Origin: Intrasporangiaceae bacterium
GTDB lineage: Bacteria > Actinomycetota > Actinomycetes > Actinomycetales > Dermatophilaceae
Reading direction: 5' to 3'
Length of the DNA stretch: 44,364 nucleotides
Assembly (NCBI GenBank): GCA_012518475.1
Contig: JAAYSB010000006.1
Location: 1 to 44,364, forward strand
Shown: positions 7,188-15,680 of the stretch, piece after piece
Layout of the letters: each line of letters begins with the position of its first letter
Position numbering within the stretch: position 1 is the stretch's first letter
Translations under genes and position numbers: made by a program
The notes under the pieces: generated by a model
The model's database searches: none
What the model was told of the DNA's origin: nothing
What the model saw: only the letters and a program-made list of their open reading frames with translations

Positions 7188-8375
7188 TCAGGCGAAGGTC
7201 GCCAGCCGGTCCATGGCCTCGTTCATCTCGTCCGTTGCGCCGGCGAGACTGATGCGGACCCAGCGGTTCCCGTCGAGCGACGTGTCCAGGCCGGTTCCCG
7301 GGGCGAAGTCCACCCCGGGCGTCAGGGCCACGCCTGTCGCGGCAAGCACCTCGTCGCACCAGCGAGTCGAGTCGTTGGTGAGGTGCGATACGTCCGCATA
7401 CGCATAGAACGCGCCGTCCGCCGGCGCCCAGCGGGAGATTCCCAGCTCGGGGAGACGGGACAGGATCACGTCCCGGTTCGCCGCATACCGCTGCACGTGG
7501 CCCTCGAGCTCAGGACGAGCCTGCGGGCCGAGGGCCGCGGTCGCGGCGACCTGGGAGATGGCCGGTGCGCAGATGTTGAGGTTGCCGAGGAGCAGCTCGA
7601 TCGGCCGGACCAGGTGCTCGGGCAGGACGAGCCAGCCGACGCGCCAGCCGGTCATCGAGAAGTACTTGCTCATCGACCCCACGAGAACTCCGGAGCGGGA
7701 CGTCGCCCACGCCGAGGTGGCCGGTTCGCCGAACGTCACGCCGTGATAGATCTCGTCGCTGACGAGGAGCACGTCCTGCTCCGCACACCACCGGGCGATC
7801 GCGGCGAGCTCGTCGGCAGCGATGACCGTCCCGGTCGGGTTGGCCGGGGAGGCGATGATGAGGCCCGCGGGTGGTCCGCCGTTCACCGCCGACCACTGCT
7901 CGAGCATCGCCAGCGTTGGCTGGAACCGCACCTCCGGGCCGCACTCGAGCTCGACCGCGCGGCAGCCCAGGGCCTGGAGCGTGTTCCGATAGGCCGGATA
8001 GCCGGGCCGAGTCATGAGCACGACGTCGCCAGGATCGAAGGCTGCGAGGAACAGCGCCGTGAAGCCCGCGGACGAGCCGGTGGTGATGGCAATGGCATTC
8101 GGGTCGATGTCGAGTGCATACCAGTCGGCGTAGTGCTCAGCGATGGCTTGCTGCAGCGCAGGGATCCCCATGGCGGGGGTGTATCCGAGGACTGCCCCGT
8201 CCGCCATCGCTGCAGCAGCCGCCTCCCGTGCCACCGCGGGCGCGGGGGTGCTCGGCTGCCCGGCACACATCGTGATGACATCGCCGTGCGACACCTGTCG
8301 CTCGTGGGCCGCCTTGAGCAGCTCCATGACGTGGAAGGGCTCGACGCGGCCGCGCGCGGAGACTCGGGCACTCAT
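7188..8375 (-). CDS. PLP-dependent class I aminotransferase
   Basis: A fold-type I aminotransferase of 395 residues. Key positions are visible: the NPTG motif (179-182), Asp207 in SDEIYHG contacting the PLP pyridine nitrogen, and the Schiff-base Lys237 in SMSKYFSMTGWRVGW. The C-terminal domain includes the conserved Arg region WVRISLA. It resembles AspC/Aro8-like transaminases; the amino donor cannot be told from sequence. The start at 8375 is supported by CAGGAT 6 bases upstream. It is divergent from the cysteine desulfhydrase-like gene across about 100 bases that contain a GGTATGCG/CGCATACC inverted repeat, so both could be co-regulated. Confidence 0.9.
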   Translation of the reverse strand: MSARVSARGRVEPFHVMELLKAAHERQVSHGDVITMCAGQPSTPAPAVAREAAAAAMADGAVLGYTPAMGIPALQQAIAEHYADWYALDIDPNAIAITTGSSAGFTALFLAAFDPGDVVLMTRPGYPAYRNTLQALGCRAVELECGPEVRFQPTLAMLEQWSAVNGGPPAGLIIASPANPTGTVIAADELAAIARWCAEQDVLLVSDEIYHGVTFGEPATSAWATSRSGVLVGSMSKYFSMTGWRVGWLVLPEHLVRPIELLLGNLNICAPAISQVAATAALGPQARPELEGHVQRYAANRDVILSRLPELGISRWAPADGAFYAYADVSHLTNDSTRWCDEVLAATGVALTPGVDFAPGTGLDTSLDGNRWVRISLAGATDEMNEAMDRLATFA

Positions 8376-8410
8376 ACCCTCATCCTGCACCGTCCGGAAG
8401 GGACCCATGG

Positions 8411-8445
8411 GGTATGCGTCACGGACCGGGTGCGCGTCGCATACC
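8411..8445. promoter_or_regulatory. inverted repeat in divergent promoter region (family F, copy 1)
   Basis: GGTATGCG (8411-8418) and CGCATACC (8438-8445) form a perfect 8-bp inverted repeat with a 19-base centre, between divergent gene starts at 8375 and 8475. The right half, CCGGGTGCGCG-CGCATACCT, recurs at 19936-19954 between two convergent genes. It may be an operator here, or simply a repeat element. Confidence 0.4.
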
Positions 8446-8474
8446 TGCTCCCCGGTCCTGACATGATCAAGGCC

Positions 8475-9554
8475 ATGGACATCGACCGGTCAGACCCCGA
8501 GGGCCGCGCGTGGGTGCACGAGGCGGTCCGCAAGGTCGAGGCGGACAGCAACCGCTCGGCCGACACACACCTGCTGCGGCTCGACGTCCCTGCCTGCCCG
8601 GACGTCGACATCTATCTCAAGGACGAGTCGACCCATCCGACCGGGTCGCTCAAGCACCGACTGGCACGCTCGTTGTTCCTCTTCGGGCTCTGCAACGGCC
8701 AGATCCACCGTGGGACAACGGTCATCGAGGCCTCGTCGGGGTCGACCGCTGTCTCCGAGGCCTACTTCGCCCGGCTCCTCGGCCTGCCCTTCATCGCGGT
8801 CATCCCGGAAGGCACGAGCGCCGAGAAGGTCGCGCTCATCGAGCGTGAAGGCGGGCGCTGTCACTACGTCGCAGACTCCGGGGCGATCTATGACGAGTCG
8901 AGGCGTCTCGCGGCCGAGACCGGAGGGCACTATCTCGACCAGTTCACCCATGCCGAGCGGGCCACCGACTGGCGCGGGAACAACAACATCGCCGAGTCGA
9001 TCTTCGCCCAGCTGGCGCTCGAGCCGCACCCGGTCCCGAGCTGGATCGTCGTCTCTGCGGGCACCGGCGGCACGAGTGCGACGATCGGCCGGTTCCTCCG
9101 ATACCGCTGCTACGACTCGTATCTCGCTGTCGCCGACCCGGAGAACTCGGCCTTCTTCCCCGGGTGGAAGGACCTCGACCCCGAGGCGACGACCGAGTGC
9201 GGCTCACGCATCGAGGGCATCGGCCGGATGCGCGTTGAGCCGAGCTTTCAAGCCGGAGTCGTCGACCGGATGATCTCCGTCCCGGACGGTGCCTCGGTCG
9301 CGATGACTCGGGCGGTCGAGCCACTCCTCGGCCGTCGCGTCGGCCCCTCCACCGGCACGAATCTGTATGCGACGCTCCAGATCGCGCACGAGCTCCAGTC
9401 CCGCGGCGAGAGGGGCAGCATCGTCTCGCTCATCTGTGACTCGGGAGAGCGGTACCACCAGACCTACGACCAGGACGCGTGGCTCGACGAGCACCGGATC
9501 GACGTTGCGGCCCACCTCGACGAGGCGCACCGCCTCCTCGGCACCCACCCCTGA
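8475..9554 (+). CDS. cds1: PLP-dependent cysteine synthase-like enzyme, probable L-cysteine desulfhydrase Cds1
   Basis: A fold-type II PLP enzyme of 359 residues. The PLP lysine is Lys60 in PTGSLKHR, the substrate loop is SSGSTAVS, and the phosphate-binding loop is SAGTGGTSATIGR. The overall sequence, including the ERATDWRGNNNIAESI segment, fits the Cds1 (Rv3684-type) group of actinomycetes, which release sulfide, ammonia and pyruvate from cysteine; this assignment is from family memory and is less certain than the fold. The start at 8475 is preferred because CATGAT lies 7 bases upstream; an in-frame ATG at 8463 is the alternative. It is divergent from an aminotransferase. Confidence 0.8.
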   Translation: MDIDRSDPEGRAWVHEAVRKVEADSNRSADTHLLRLDVPACPDVDIYLKDESTHPTGSLKHRLARSLFLFGLCNGQIHRGTTVIEASSGSTAVSEAYFARLLGLPFIAVIPEGTSAEKVALIEREGGRCHYVADSGAIYDESRRLAAETGGHYLDQFTHAERATDWRGNNNIAESIFAQLALEPHPVPSWIVVSAGTGGTSATIGRFLRYRCYDSYLAVADPENSAFFPGWKDLDPEATTECGSRIEGIGRMRVEPSFQAGVVDRMISVPDGASVAMTRAVEPLLGRRVGPSTGTNLYATLQIAHELQSRGERGSIVSLICDSGERYHQTYDQDAWLDEHRIDVAAHLDEAHRLLGTHP

Positions 9555-9595
9555 ACGAGGGCCCTGGGCCCGGCCGGTCCCGCCTCTGTGCTGAC

Positions 9596-9655
9596 TTGTT
9601 GTATGGCGACACGCAGAGAATCGGTCCCGATCCCCTGCGTGTCGCCATACGACAA
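9596..9655. repeat. palindromic repeat family B, copy 1
   Basis: Arms of 21 bases (9596-9616 and 9635-9655) pair with a single G/T wobble around an 18-base loop. The arm core GTATGGCGACACGCAG is identical to the element at 40145-40206, and the loops share ATCGG. It lies between convergent genes and may serve as a bidirectional terminator. Confidence 0.8.
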
Positions 9656-9690
9656 CTCGTGGGGGACGTGAGGGGCCCGGGCCGGGAGGC

Positions 9691-10521
9691 TCAGGAGGGG
9701 TCGGTGTGCTGGGCGTAGCCGCGGTGTACCGCCGCGGTCACGATCTCCTGCGGCCACGGCCAGCTGCCCTCTCGCGCGGCGTCCTCGACCGGGACCCCGG
9801 CCGCGGCGAGACGCCGGATCTCGGCCGCGAGATCGGCGATCTCCTGCTGCTGACCGCTGACGAAGTCCGCGTCGACCGGGGCTCCGTGCCCCGGGACGAC
9901 GACCGTGCTCGGTGTGGCAAGGGCGCCGACCGTCTCCAGGGTCTGGGCCCACTCGAGCGGGAAGGAGTCGTCGCCCAGGCCCGGGGGCCCGGACTCCTCG
10001 ACGAGGTCCCCGGTCAGCAGGACTCCGGCGTCGGGCACGCGGACGACGATGTCCCCTCCGGTGTGTCCGCGGCCGGGGTGGATCAGCTCAACCGCGCGGT
10101 CGCCGAGATCGATGATCTGCCAGGTCGAGAAGGTCCGGTCGGGGATCACGAGGGAGGTCTCGGCGAACTCCTCGCAACGCGGACCACCTTCTCGTGCAGC
10201 GCGATCGATGATGCCCGGTCCCCATTCTGCTAGGTTGCGGGCCGCCTCCTCGTGGGCGTGGACCGGCACGTGCGGATCTGCCTCGCGGAACGCGGCGGTG
10301 CCGAAGGTGTGGTCGAAGTGCCAGTGCGTGGTGACGACCGCGTGGACGGCCTCGGCGCCGAGGCGGCGGATATCGGCGAGCACCGCCCGGCCGGCGACGA
10401 CGGACGCGTCGGTGTCCACGACGACGAGCCCCCGCTCACCACCGACGAGTGTGACGTTCATGTCCCACCACGGGTAGCGCCCGACCCAGACCCGGTCGGC
10501 CACCTCGGTGAAGTCGGTCAT
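9691..10521 (-). CDS. metallo-beta-lactamase-fold hydrolase
   Basis: A protein of 276 residues. The zinc motif HxHxDH is present as THWHFDH (His66, His68, Asp70, His71). HPGRGHTGGD supplies a further His and LLTGDLVEE the bridging Asp. VVPGHGAPVD gives the last His. The layout resembles the QuiP/BjP-like metallo-hydrolases that include B3-like beta-lactamase relatives and quorum-type lactonases; sequence alone does not show which. No signal peptide is visible, which argues against a secreted beta-lactamase. The start at 10521 (MTDFTEVADRVWVG) fits the usual domain start. It is divergent from the BNR-repeat gene. Confidence 0.88.
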   Translation of the reverse strand: MTDFTEVADRVWVGRYPWWDMNVTLVGGERGLVVVDTDASVVAGRAVLADIRRLGAEAVHAVVTTHWHFDHTFGTAAFREADPHVPVHAHEEAARNLAEWGPGIIDRAAREGGPRCEEFAETSLVIPDRTFSTWQIIDLGDRAVELIHPGRGHTGGDIVVRVPDAGVLLTGDLVEESGPPGLGDDSFPLEWAQTLETVGALATPSTVVVPGHGAPVDADFVSGQQQEIADLAAEIRRLAAAGVPVEDAAREGSWPWPQEIVTAAVHRGYAQHTDPS

Positions 10522-10649
10522 CCTCCCAGCCAAGCACACCGAGAAGCCGTTGACGGCTGGAGAAGTGGTGGTCCCAGGCGCCTCAGACCCCCGAAGAACC
10601 ATCCGTCGATGGTCTTGCCGTCGCCCATGCCGGGGCGCAGACTGGCGGA

Positions 10650-11798
10650 ATGACCTCCGCACCGCGACTCCTCGTCGGCACGACCAAGGGAGCGTTCATC
10701 CTCGACGGCACGTCCGACCGCAGCGGCTGGTCGGTCCGCGGCCCCTACTGCGACGGCTGGCCGATAAACCACGTCGTCGGCGACCCGCGGACCGGCACGA
10801 TGTGGGCCGGTGGGGGAGGCGACTGGAGCGGCGCCGGGGTGTGGCGTTCCGATGACGACGGGCACACGTGGACCCTCGCGAAGCTGACGACCGGCGAGGT
10901 CGACACGTGGGCGGCACAGGACCCCGAGTTCGCCGAGATGATCGGCTGGACGGACGACCCCCCGCCGTTCGCGGACCGGTTCGCCCAGGTGTGGTCACTC
11001 GGCCGGGTCGGTGACCGGCTGTATGCCGGGACCAAGCCGGCGGCCCTGCTCGCCAGCGATGACGACGGACGGACGTGGGAGGTCGTCGACTCCCTCACCG
11101 ACCACCCATCGGCGCAGGACTGGAACCCCGGAGCCGCCGGACTTGTCCTGCACACGATCATCAGCGACCCCGACGACCCGGAGAAGCTGTGGCTCGGGAT
11201 CTCTGCCGCGGGTGTCTTCGCGAGCAAGGATGGCGGCGGGGAATGGGAGCGCCGCAACGCGATCGCCGAGCCTGAGGAGGTCCAGCCCGCGGAGCACCCG
11301 GCGGGCCCGGCCGACGGCGAGGTCGGCCACTGCGTCCACAACATCGTCCGCGCCCCCGGCTCGGCCGACGTGCTCTATCAGCAGAACCACTACGGGGTCT
11401 GGCGGTCCGAGGACGGCGGGCAGACCTGGCACGACATCACCCCCGGCCTGCCGTCGACGTTCGGCTTCCCGATCCGGGTCCACCCGCGCGACCCCCAGAC
11501 GATCTGGACGATCCCACTCAACGGCGACATGTCGGGCCGCTATCCCAACGACGCCGCGGCCGCCGTGTGGATGTCCACCGACGGAGGCCGGACCTGGTCC
11601 GACCGGCGCGAGGGGCTGCCGCAGGAGTCCTGCTTCTTCACCGTGCTCCGCCAGGCGATGGCCGTCGACACGCACGAGCCTGCCGGGGTCTACTTCGGCA
11701 CGAACACCGGGTCGGTCTTCGTCAGCGCCGACGAGGGTGAGTCGTGGACCGAGGTGGCCCGCCACCTGCCCACGGTCCTGTCCGTCGAGGTCCTCTAG
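10650..11798 (+). CDS. BNR/Asp-box repeat protein (sialidase-like beta-propeller)
   Basis: A protein of 382 residues containing six Asp-box motifs of the S-x-D-x-G-x-T-W type: SDDDGHTW, SDDDGRTW, SKDGGGEW, SEDGGQTW, STDGGRTW and SADEGESW. They mark the turns of a six-bladed beta-propeller like those of sialidases, sortilin/Vps10 and photosystem-assembly Ycf48. There is no signal peptide and no sialidase Arg triad that I can identify, so enzymatic activity is unproven. The start has a CAGACT hexamer 6 bases upstream, consistent with a leaderless mRNA. It ends about 80 bases before the MFS/GH2 operon but is separated from it by a strong palindrome. Confidence 0.8.
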   Translation: MTSAPRLLVGTTKGAFILDGTSDRSGWSVRGPYCDGWPINHVVGDPRTGTMWAGGGGDWSGAGVWRSDDDGHTWTLAKLTTGEVDTWAAQDPEFAEMIGWTDDPPPFADRFAQVWSLGRVGDRLYAGTKPAALLASDDDGRTWEVVDSLTDHPSAQDWNPGAAGLVLHTIISDPDDPEKLWLGISAAGVFASKDGGGEWERRNAIAEPEEVQPAEHPAGPADGEVGHCVHNIVRAPGSADVLYQQNHYGVWRSEDGGQTWHDITPGLPSTFGFPIRVHPRDPQTIWTIPLNGDMSGRYPNDAAAAVWMSTDGGRTWSDRREGLPQESCFFTVLRQAMAVDTHEPAGVYFGTNTGSVFVSADEGESWTEVARHLPTVLSVEVL

Positions 11799-11830
11799 CC
11801 GAGTCATCCCTCCGGCGCCCTCACCGGTGA

Positions 11831-11868
11831 GCCCTCCGTTATCTCGCGATTGCGAGATAACGGAGGGC
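11831..11868. promoter_or_regulatory. perfect 17-bp palindrome overlapping the MFS/GH2 promoter
   Basis: Two 17-base arms (11831-11847 and 11852-11868) are exact reverse complements around the loop GATT. The right arm ends one base before a TAGATT -10-like hexamer (11870-11875) that sits 6 bases from the MFS start codon, so the palindrome covers the -35 region. It could be a repressor operator, a terminator for the BNR gene upstream, or both. Confidence 0.65.
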
Positions 11869-11881
11869 CTAGATTTGCAGC

Positions 11882-13162
11882 ATGCCGCAGTCCGTGCCCC
11901 AGACCATGCCCCTGGACCGTCGCCTCTGGGTGCCCATCGTGCTCGTCGGTCTGGTCGGCCAGCTCGCCTGGACCGTCGAGAACATGTATCTCAACGTCTT
12001 CATCTTCGAGACGATCACCGACAACCCGACGGTCATCGCGACAGTCGTCGCCGCGAGCGCGATCACCGCCGGTCTGACGACGATCCTCATGGGACCATGG
12101 TCCGACCGACTCGGCCGGCGCCGACCCTTCATCTCAGGCGGCTATGTCCTCTGGGGGCTGACGACCGCGGCGTTCGGGCTCATCACTGTGGGAGGTCCGC
12201 TCGGCCTGTCCGTCGGGGCCGCGATCATCGCCGTCATCGCGCTCGACTGCATCATGACGTTCTTCGGCTCGACCGCCAATGACGCCGCCTATCAGGCCTG
12301 GGTCACCGACGTGACGACCCCTGCAGACCGGGGCCGGGTCGACGGCGTCGTGCAGACCCTGCCGCTCATCTCGATGCTCATCGTCTTCGTCGCCCTCGAC
12401 CCGCTCACCCAGGACGGCCGGTGGATGGCGTTCTTCGGAACCGTCGGCGCGGTCGTCCTCGTCGTGGGGCTGCTCTCCCGGTTCCTCATCCGGGATGTCG
12501 CCGTTCCCGTGGAACGCAAGGAGTCCTACGCCGCGTCGGTCCTCCACCAGCTGCGGGCATCGGCCGTCAGGGAGCGGCCCCTCCTCTACCTCGCGCTGTT
12601 CACCTGGGCCCTCTGGGGGATCTCGACACAGGTCTTCATGCCCTTCCTTCTCATCTATCTCGACCACTTCCTGCGGCTCGAGGCCTACGCCCTGGTCCTC
12701 GGGGGCGCCCTGATCATCGCGGCCGTCCTGACGATCCTCGGCGGCCGGGTCATCGACCGGGTCGGCAAGGCGCCGGTCCTTCTGCCGGCGATGGGGCTCT
12801 ATGTCGCCAGCCTCGTCGTGTTCTCGTTCACCCGCGAGACCGTCCCGGTGCTGCTGGCCGGGGCTCTCGTCCTCACCGGAATGCTCCTGACCGCCGCCAC
12901 CCTGGCCGCCATCACCCGCGACCAGACCCCCGTCGACCGGGCGGGCAGCGTCCAGGGCGTCCGCATGCTCCTGACGATCATGGTGCCGATGGTCGTCGGC
13001 CCGTTCATCGGAGCCGCGGTCATCGCGAGCAACAACGAGACCTACACCGACCTCGGCGTCACCCGTATCGTCCCGACCCCCGCCATCTTCCTTGCGGCAG
13101 CGGTCGTCCTGCTCCTCGCCGTCGTCCCCGCCCTGCGGCTCCGCTCGCGGATCACCTCATGA
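11882..13162 (+). CDS. MFS transporter, sugar:cation symporter-like
   Basis: A membrane protein of 426 residues with about 12 hydrophobic segments. The major-facilitator motif A appears after the second segment as GPWSDRLGRRRPFISGG, and the form G-x-W-S-D-R-x-G-R-R-R-P is typical of the sugar-transporting (GPH/SUC-like) branch. Its stop overlaps the start of a GH2 glycosidase by 4 bases, which supports uptake of a glycoside or its sugars. There is no dedicated regulator next to it; the 17-bp palindrome upstream is the only visible control site. The start has TAGATT 6 bases before the ATG, a leaderless arrangement. Confidence 0.85.
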   Translation: MPQSVPQTMPLDRRLWVPIVLVGLVGQLAWTVENMYLNVFIFETITDNPTVIATVVAASAITAGLTTILMGPWSDRLGRRRPFISGGYVLWGLTTAAFGLITVGGPLGLSVGAAIIAVIALDCIMTFFGSTANDAAYQAWVTDVTTPADRGRVDGVVQTLPLISMLIVFVALDPLTQDGRWMAFFGTVGAVVLVVGLLSRFLIRDVAVPVERKESYAASVLHQLRASAVRERPLLYLALFTWALWGISTQVFMPFLLIYLDHFLRLEAYALVLGGALIIAAVLTILGGRVIDRVGKAPVLLPAMGLYVASLVVFSFTRETVPVLLAGALVLTGMLLTAATLAAITRDQTPVDRAGSVQGVRMLLTIMVPMVVGPFIGAAVIASNNETYTDLGVTRIVPTPAIFLAAAVVLLLAVVPALRLRSRITS

Positions 13163-14883
13163 TCCGGGTGTCACCGCCGGAGGGTGTCCCGCTGCCGGAG
13201 TATCCGCGACCCCAGCTCGTCCGGCCGAGCTGGCTCAACCTCAACGGGACCTGGGACTACGCGATCACCGACGGGTCCAGCCCGCAGGTCTTCGATGGCG
13301 AGATCCTCGTCCCCTTCTCCCCGGAGGCACCGCTTTCCGGCGTCAACCGCTCGCTCGGCCCGGAGGAGACGCTCTGGTATCACCGACGGGTATGCGCTGC
13401 GCACCTCCCCACGGGACCGCCCGGCTCACGGATCCTCCTGCACTTCGGCGCGGTCGACCAGGAGGCGGTCATCCTCGTCAACGACGTCGAGGTCGTCCGG
13501 CACCTCGGTGGCTACCTCCCCTTCACCGCCGACATCACCGCGATCGCGTCGACGGGCGATGACCTCGACATCGTCGTCCGGGTCACCGACGACACGGACC
13601 GGACCTGGCGCACGCGGGGCAAGCAGAAGACGGACCGTGGCGGGATCTGGTACACCCCGCAGTCCGGAATCTGGCAGACCGTCTGGCTCGAGACCGTTCC
13701 CGCGGGCGGGGTGGACCGCCTTGTCGTCACCCCCTACCTCGACGAGAACGGGGCGGGATTCGACGTCGTCGTCGAGTCCGCTTCGGCCACGGCGGAGATC
13801 GAGATCGTCGGCGGACCGACGCATACCGTGCCCTGCAACGAGGCGAGCCGGATCGAGGTCCCCGACCCACGCCTGTGGTCACCGGAGGATCCCCACCTCT
13901 ATGACCTCGTGGTCACCGCAGGCGAGGACCGGGTGACGTCCTATGCAGGCCTAAGGACGGTCGGAATCGGGCTGGACGACAAGGGAACTCATCGCCTGCT
14001 CCTCAACGGGAAGCCGTACTTCCACGCCGGCGTCCTCGACCAGGGCTACTGGCCCGACGGGCTCTACACGGCACCGAGCGACGCGGCACTCGCGGCCGAC
14101 GTCATCGCGGCGAAGCAGCTCGGCTTCACGATGGTGCGTAAGCACATCAAGGTTGAACCGCTGCGGTGGTACTACCACTGCGACCGGCTCGGTCTCCTCG
14201 TCTGGCAGGACATGCCGAACGGAGGCCGCGCATACCGTATGCCCGTCGTCACCGTCCCGGCGTTCCTCCCGGTTCGCCTGCGGGACAGCAGATATCGAGT
14301 CTTCGGTCGGCAGGACGCCGAAGGGCGCCGGGAGTTCCGGGCCGAGCTCGTCGAGATGATCGGGCATCTCCGGTCGATCACCTCGATCGTCTGCTGGGTC
14401 CCGTTCAACGAGGGCTGGGGCCAGTTCGACGCCAACGGCGTGGCCGAGGAGGTGCGCCGGCTGGACCCGACCCGGCACGTCGACCACGCCTCGGGCTGGC
14501 ACGACCAGGGCGGCGGCGATCTGCAGTCCCTGCATGTCTACTTCCGACGGTTCCGGATGCCGCGTCGGCGGGACGAGCGTCCGGTCGTCCTCAGTGAGTA
14601 CGGCGGATACAACCTGCGCGTCGAGGGTCACACGTGGGGCGCGAAGAACTTCGGCTACCGCCGCACGACGGACCCCGTGGCACTTCTCGAACGGTTCACC
14701 GCCCTGCACCGCGAGCAGATCGAGCCCGCGGTCGCTGAGGGTCTGTGCGGCATCGTCTATACCCAGCTGACCGATGTCGAGGACGAGCTCAACGGACTGC
14801 TCACCTATGACCGGGTCGACAAGCTCGACCGGGCGGCCGTGCGCGCAGTACTCGAACCGTTGACCGGGGCAAGGACCGTCTGA
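13159..14883 (+). CDS. glycoside hydrolase family 2 protein (beta-galactosidase/beta-glucuronidase-like)
   Basis: A protein of 574 residues with the GH2 order: an N-terminal jelly-roll sugar-binding domain (to about 170), an immunoglobulin-like beta-sandwich (to about 265) and a TIM barrel. The acid/base is Glu418 in PFNEGWGQF and the nucleophile Glu480 in VLSEYGGYN. The length is short compared with LacZ and nearer to GusA-like and compact GH2 enzymes. No signal peptide is seen, so the substrate is probably cleaved inside the cell after import by the MFS protein, whose stop codon overlaps this start (13159-13162). The exact glycosidic specificity cannot be read from these motifs. Confidence 0.9.
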   Translation: MIRVSPPEGVPLPEYPRPQLVRPSWLNLNGTWDYAITDGSSPQVFDGEILVPFSPEAPLSGVNRSLGPEETLWYHRRVCAAHLPTGPPGSRILLHFGAVDQEAVILVNDVEVVRHLGGYLPFTADITAIASTGDDLDIVVRVTDDTDRTWRTRGKQKTDRGGIWYTPQSGIWQTVWLETVPAGGVDRLVVTPYLDENGAGFDVVVESASATAEIEIVGGPTHTVPCNEASRIEVPDPRLWSPEDPHLYDLVVTAGEDRVTSYAGLRTVGIGLDDKGTHRLLLNGKPYFHAGVLDQGYWPDGLYTAPSDAALAADVIAAKQLGFTMVRKHIKVEPLRWYYHCDRLGLLVWQDMPNGGRAYRMPVVTVPAFLPVRLRDSRYRVFGRQDAEGRREFRAELVEMIGHLRSITSIVCWVPFNEGWGQFDANGVAEEVRRLDPTRHVDHASGWHDQGGGDLQSLHVYFRRFRMPRRRDERPVVLSEYGGYNLRVEGHTWGAKNFGYRRTTDPVALLERFTALHREQIEPAVAEGLCGIVYTQLTDVEDELNGLLTYDRVDKLDRAAVRAVLEPLTGARTV

Positions 14884-14927
14884 TCGGGCGGTTGAAGTGC
14901 GGGTTGGACGCGCTTAGCGTTGGACGT

Positions 14928-15680
14928 GTGGCCACCACACCTGATCCCGCTGAAGAGCTCCTTCCGCTGGCGGAGATGCTGAGCGAGCAGGCCGACCAAG
15001 GCCTTGCCGACGCCGACCCGCAGGACGTCGTCCAAGCCCTCACCGAGATGGTCGGTCATCCGGAATACCCCTGTCTCGGCGCCCGATCCGTCTTCCGGAG
15101 GGACCAGGCAAGAGTCGTCGTCCTCGACGACATGACCGACTCGGAGGGCCTACGGAAGCTCTCCGCGGCGCTGACTGCCTTCGGCAGCGAGGTCCAGCCC
15201 GAGGACCAGTTCGCCTCCCTGATCGCGGTCTTCCGCGCCCCGGTCCCCGAGTCGGAGGAGGAGTTCGAGGAGTGTCTCTGGTCGGTGCTTCAGTTCCTCG
15301 CCGACCTGGACCGCCAGGAGTGGGCCGAGGGGGTATCCGCAGATCCGACCAACCCGCACTTCTCGTTCAGCCATGCGGGCACCGCCTTCTTCGTCGTCGG
15401 TCTGCACCCCCTCGCATCCCGGGTGGCACGGCGCGCACCTCTGCCCACCCTCGTGTTCAACCTCCACGAGCAGTTCGAGGCACTGCGTGAGAGCGACCGG
15501 TTCGAGGGCATGCGCGACACCATCCGACGCCGGGACGAGGCCCTCAACGGAACGGTGAACCCCATGGTCGACGACCACGGCGAGTCCTCCGAGGCGCGCC
15601 AGTACTCCGGCCGCGAGGTCGAGCCCGACTGGGTCGCACCGCTCGACGCCGACGACATCCCGACGAAGGAGACCACGTGA
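14928..15680 (+). CDS. YqcI/YcgG-family protein (GntA-like heme-dependent N-hydroxylase family)
   Basis: A protein of 250 residues. The family signatures are HPEYPCLGARSVF near the N-terminus, HFSFSHAGTAFFVVGLHP, LVFNLHEQFEALR, NPMVDDHGESSEA and QYSGREV near the end. The YqcI/YcgG family includes GntA, the heme enzyme that N-hydroxylates the guanidine precursor in guanitoxin biosynthesis, so hydroxylation of a guanidino or related nitrogen is a reasonable guess, not a demonstration. The GTG start at 14928 is supported by TAGCGT 7 bases upstream; a TTG at 14892 is the alternative. Its stop overlaps the DUF1989 gene by 4 bases, so the two products are probably made together. Confidence 0.82.
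   Translation: MATTPDPAEELLPLAEMLSEQADQGLADADPQDVVQALTEMVGHPEYPCLGARSVFRRDQARVVVLDDMTDSEGLRKLSAALTAFGSEVQPEDQFASLIAVFRAPVPESEEEFEECLWSVLQFLADLDRQEWAEGVSADPTNPHFSFSHAGTAFFVVGLHPLASRVARRAPLPTLVFNLHEQFEALRESDRFEGMRDTIRRRDEALNGTVNPMVDDHGESSEARQYSGREVEPDWVAPLDADDIPTKETT

Noticed and set aside
7173..8474. Long N-terminal extension of the cysteine desulfhydrase-like frame
   Set aside because: It is antisense to the aminotransferase, which has all PLP motifs.
9464..9952. Coding frame across repeat family B
   Set aside because: The similarity between this frame and one near 39636-40625 comes from the shared hairpin, not from related proteins.
12421..13158. N-terminal extension of the GH2 frame into the MFS gene
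   Set aside because: The extension is the other-frame reading of MFS; the ATG at 13159 overlaps the MFS stop and starts at the domain boundary.
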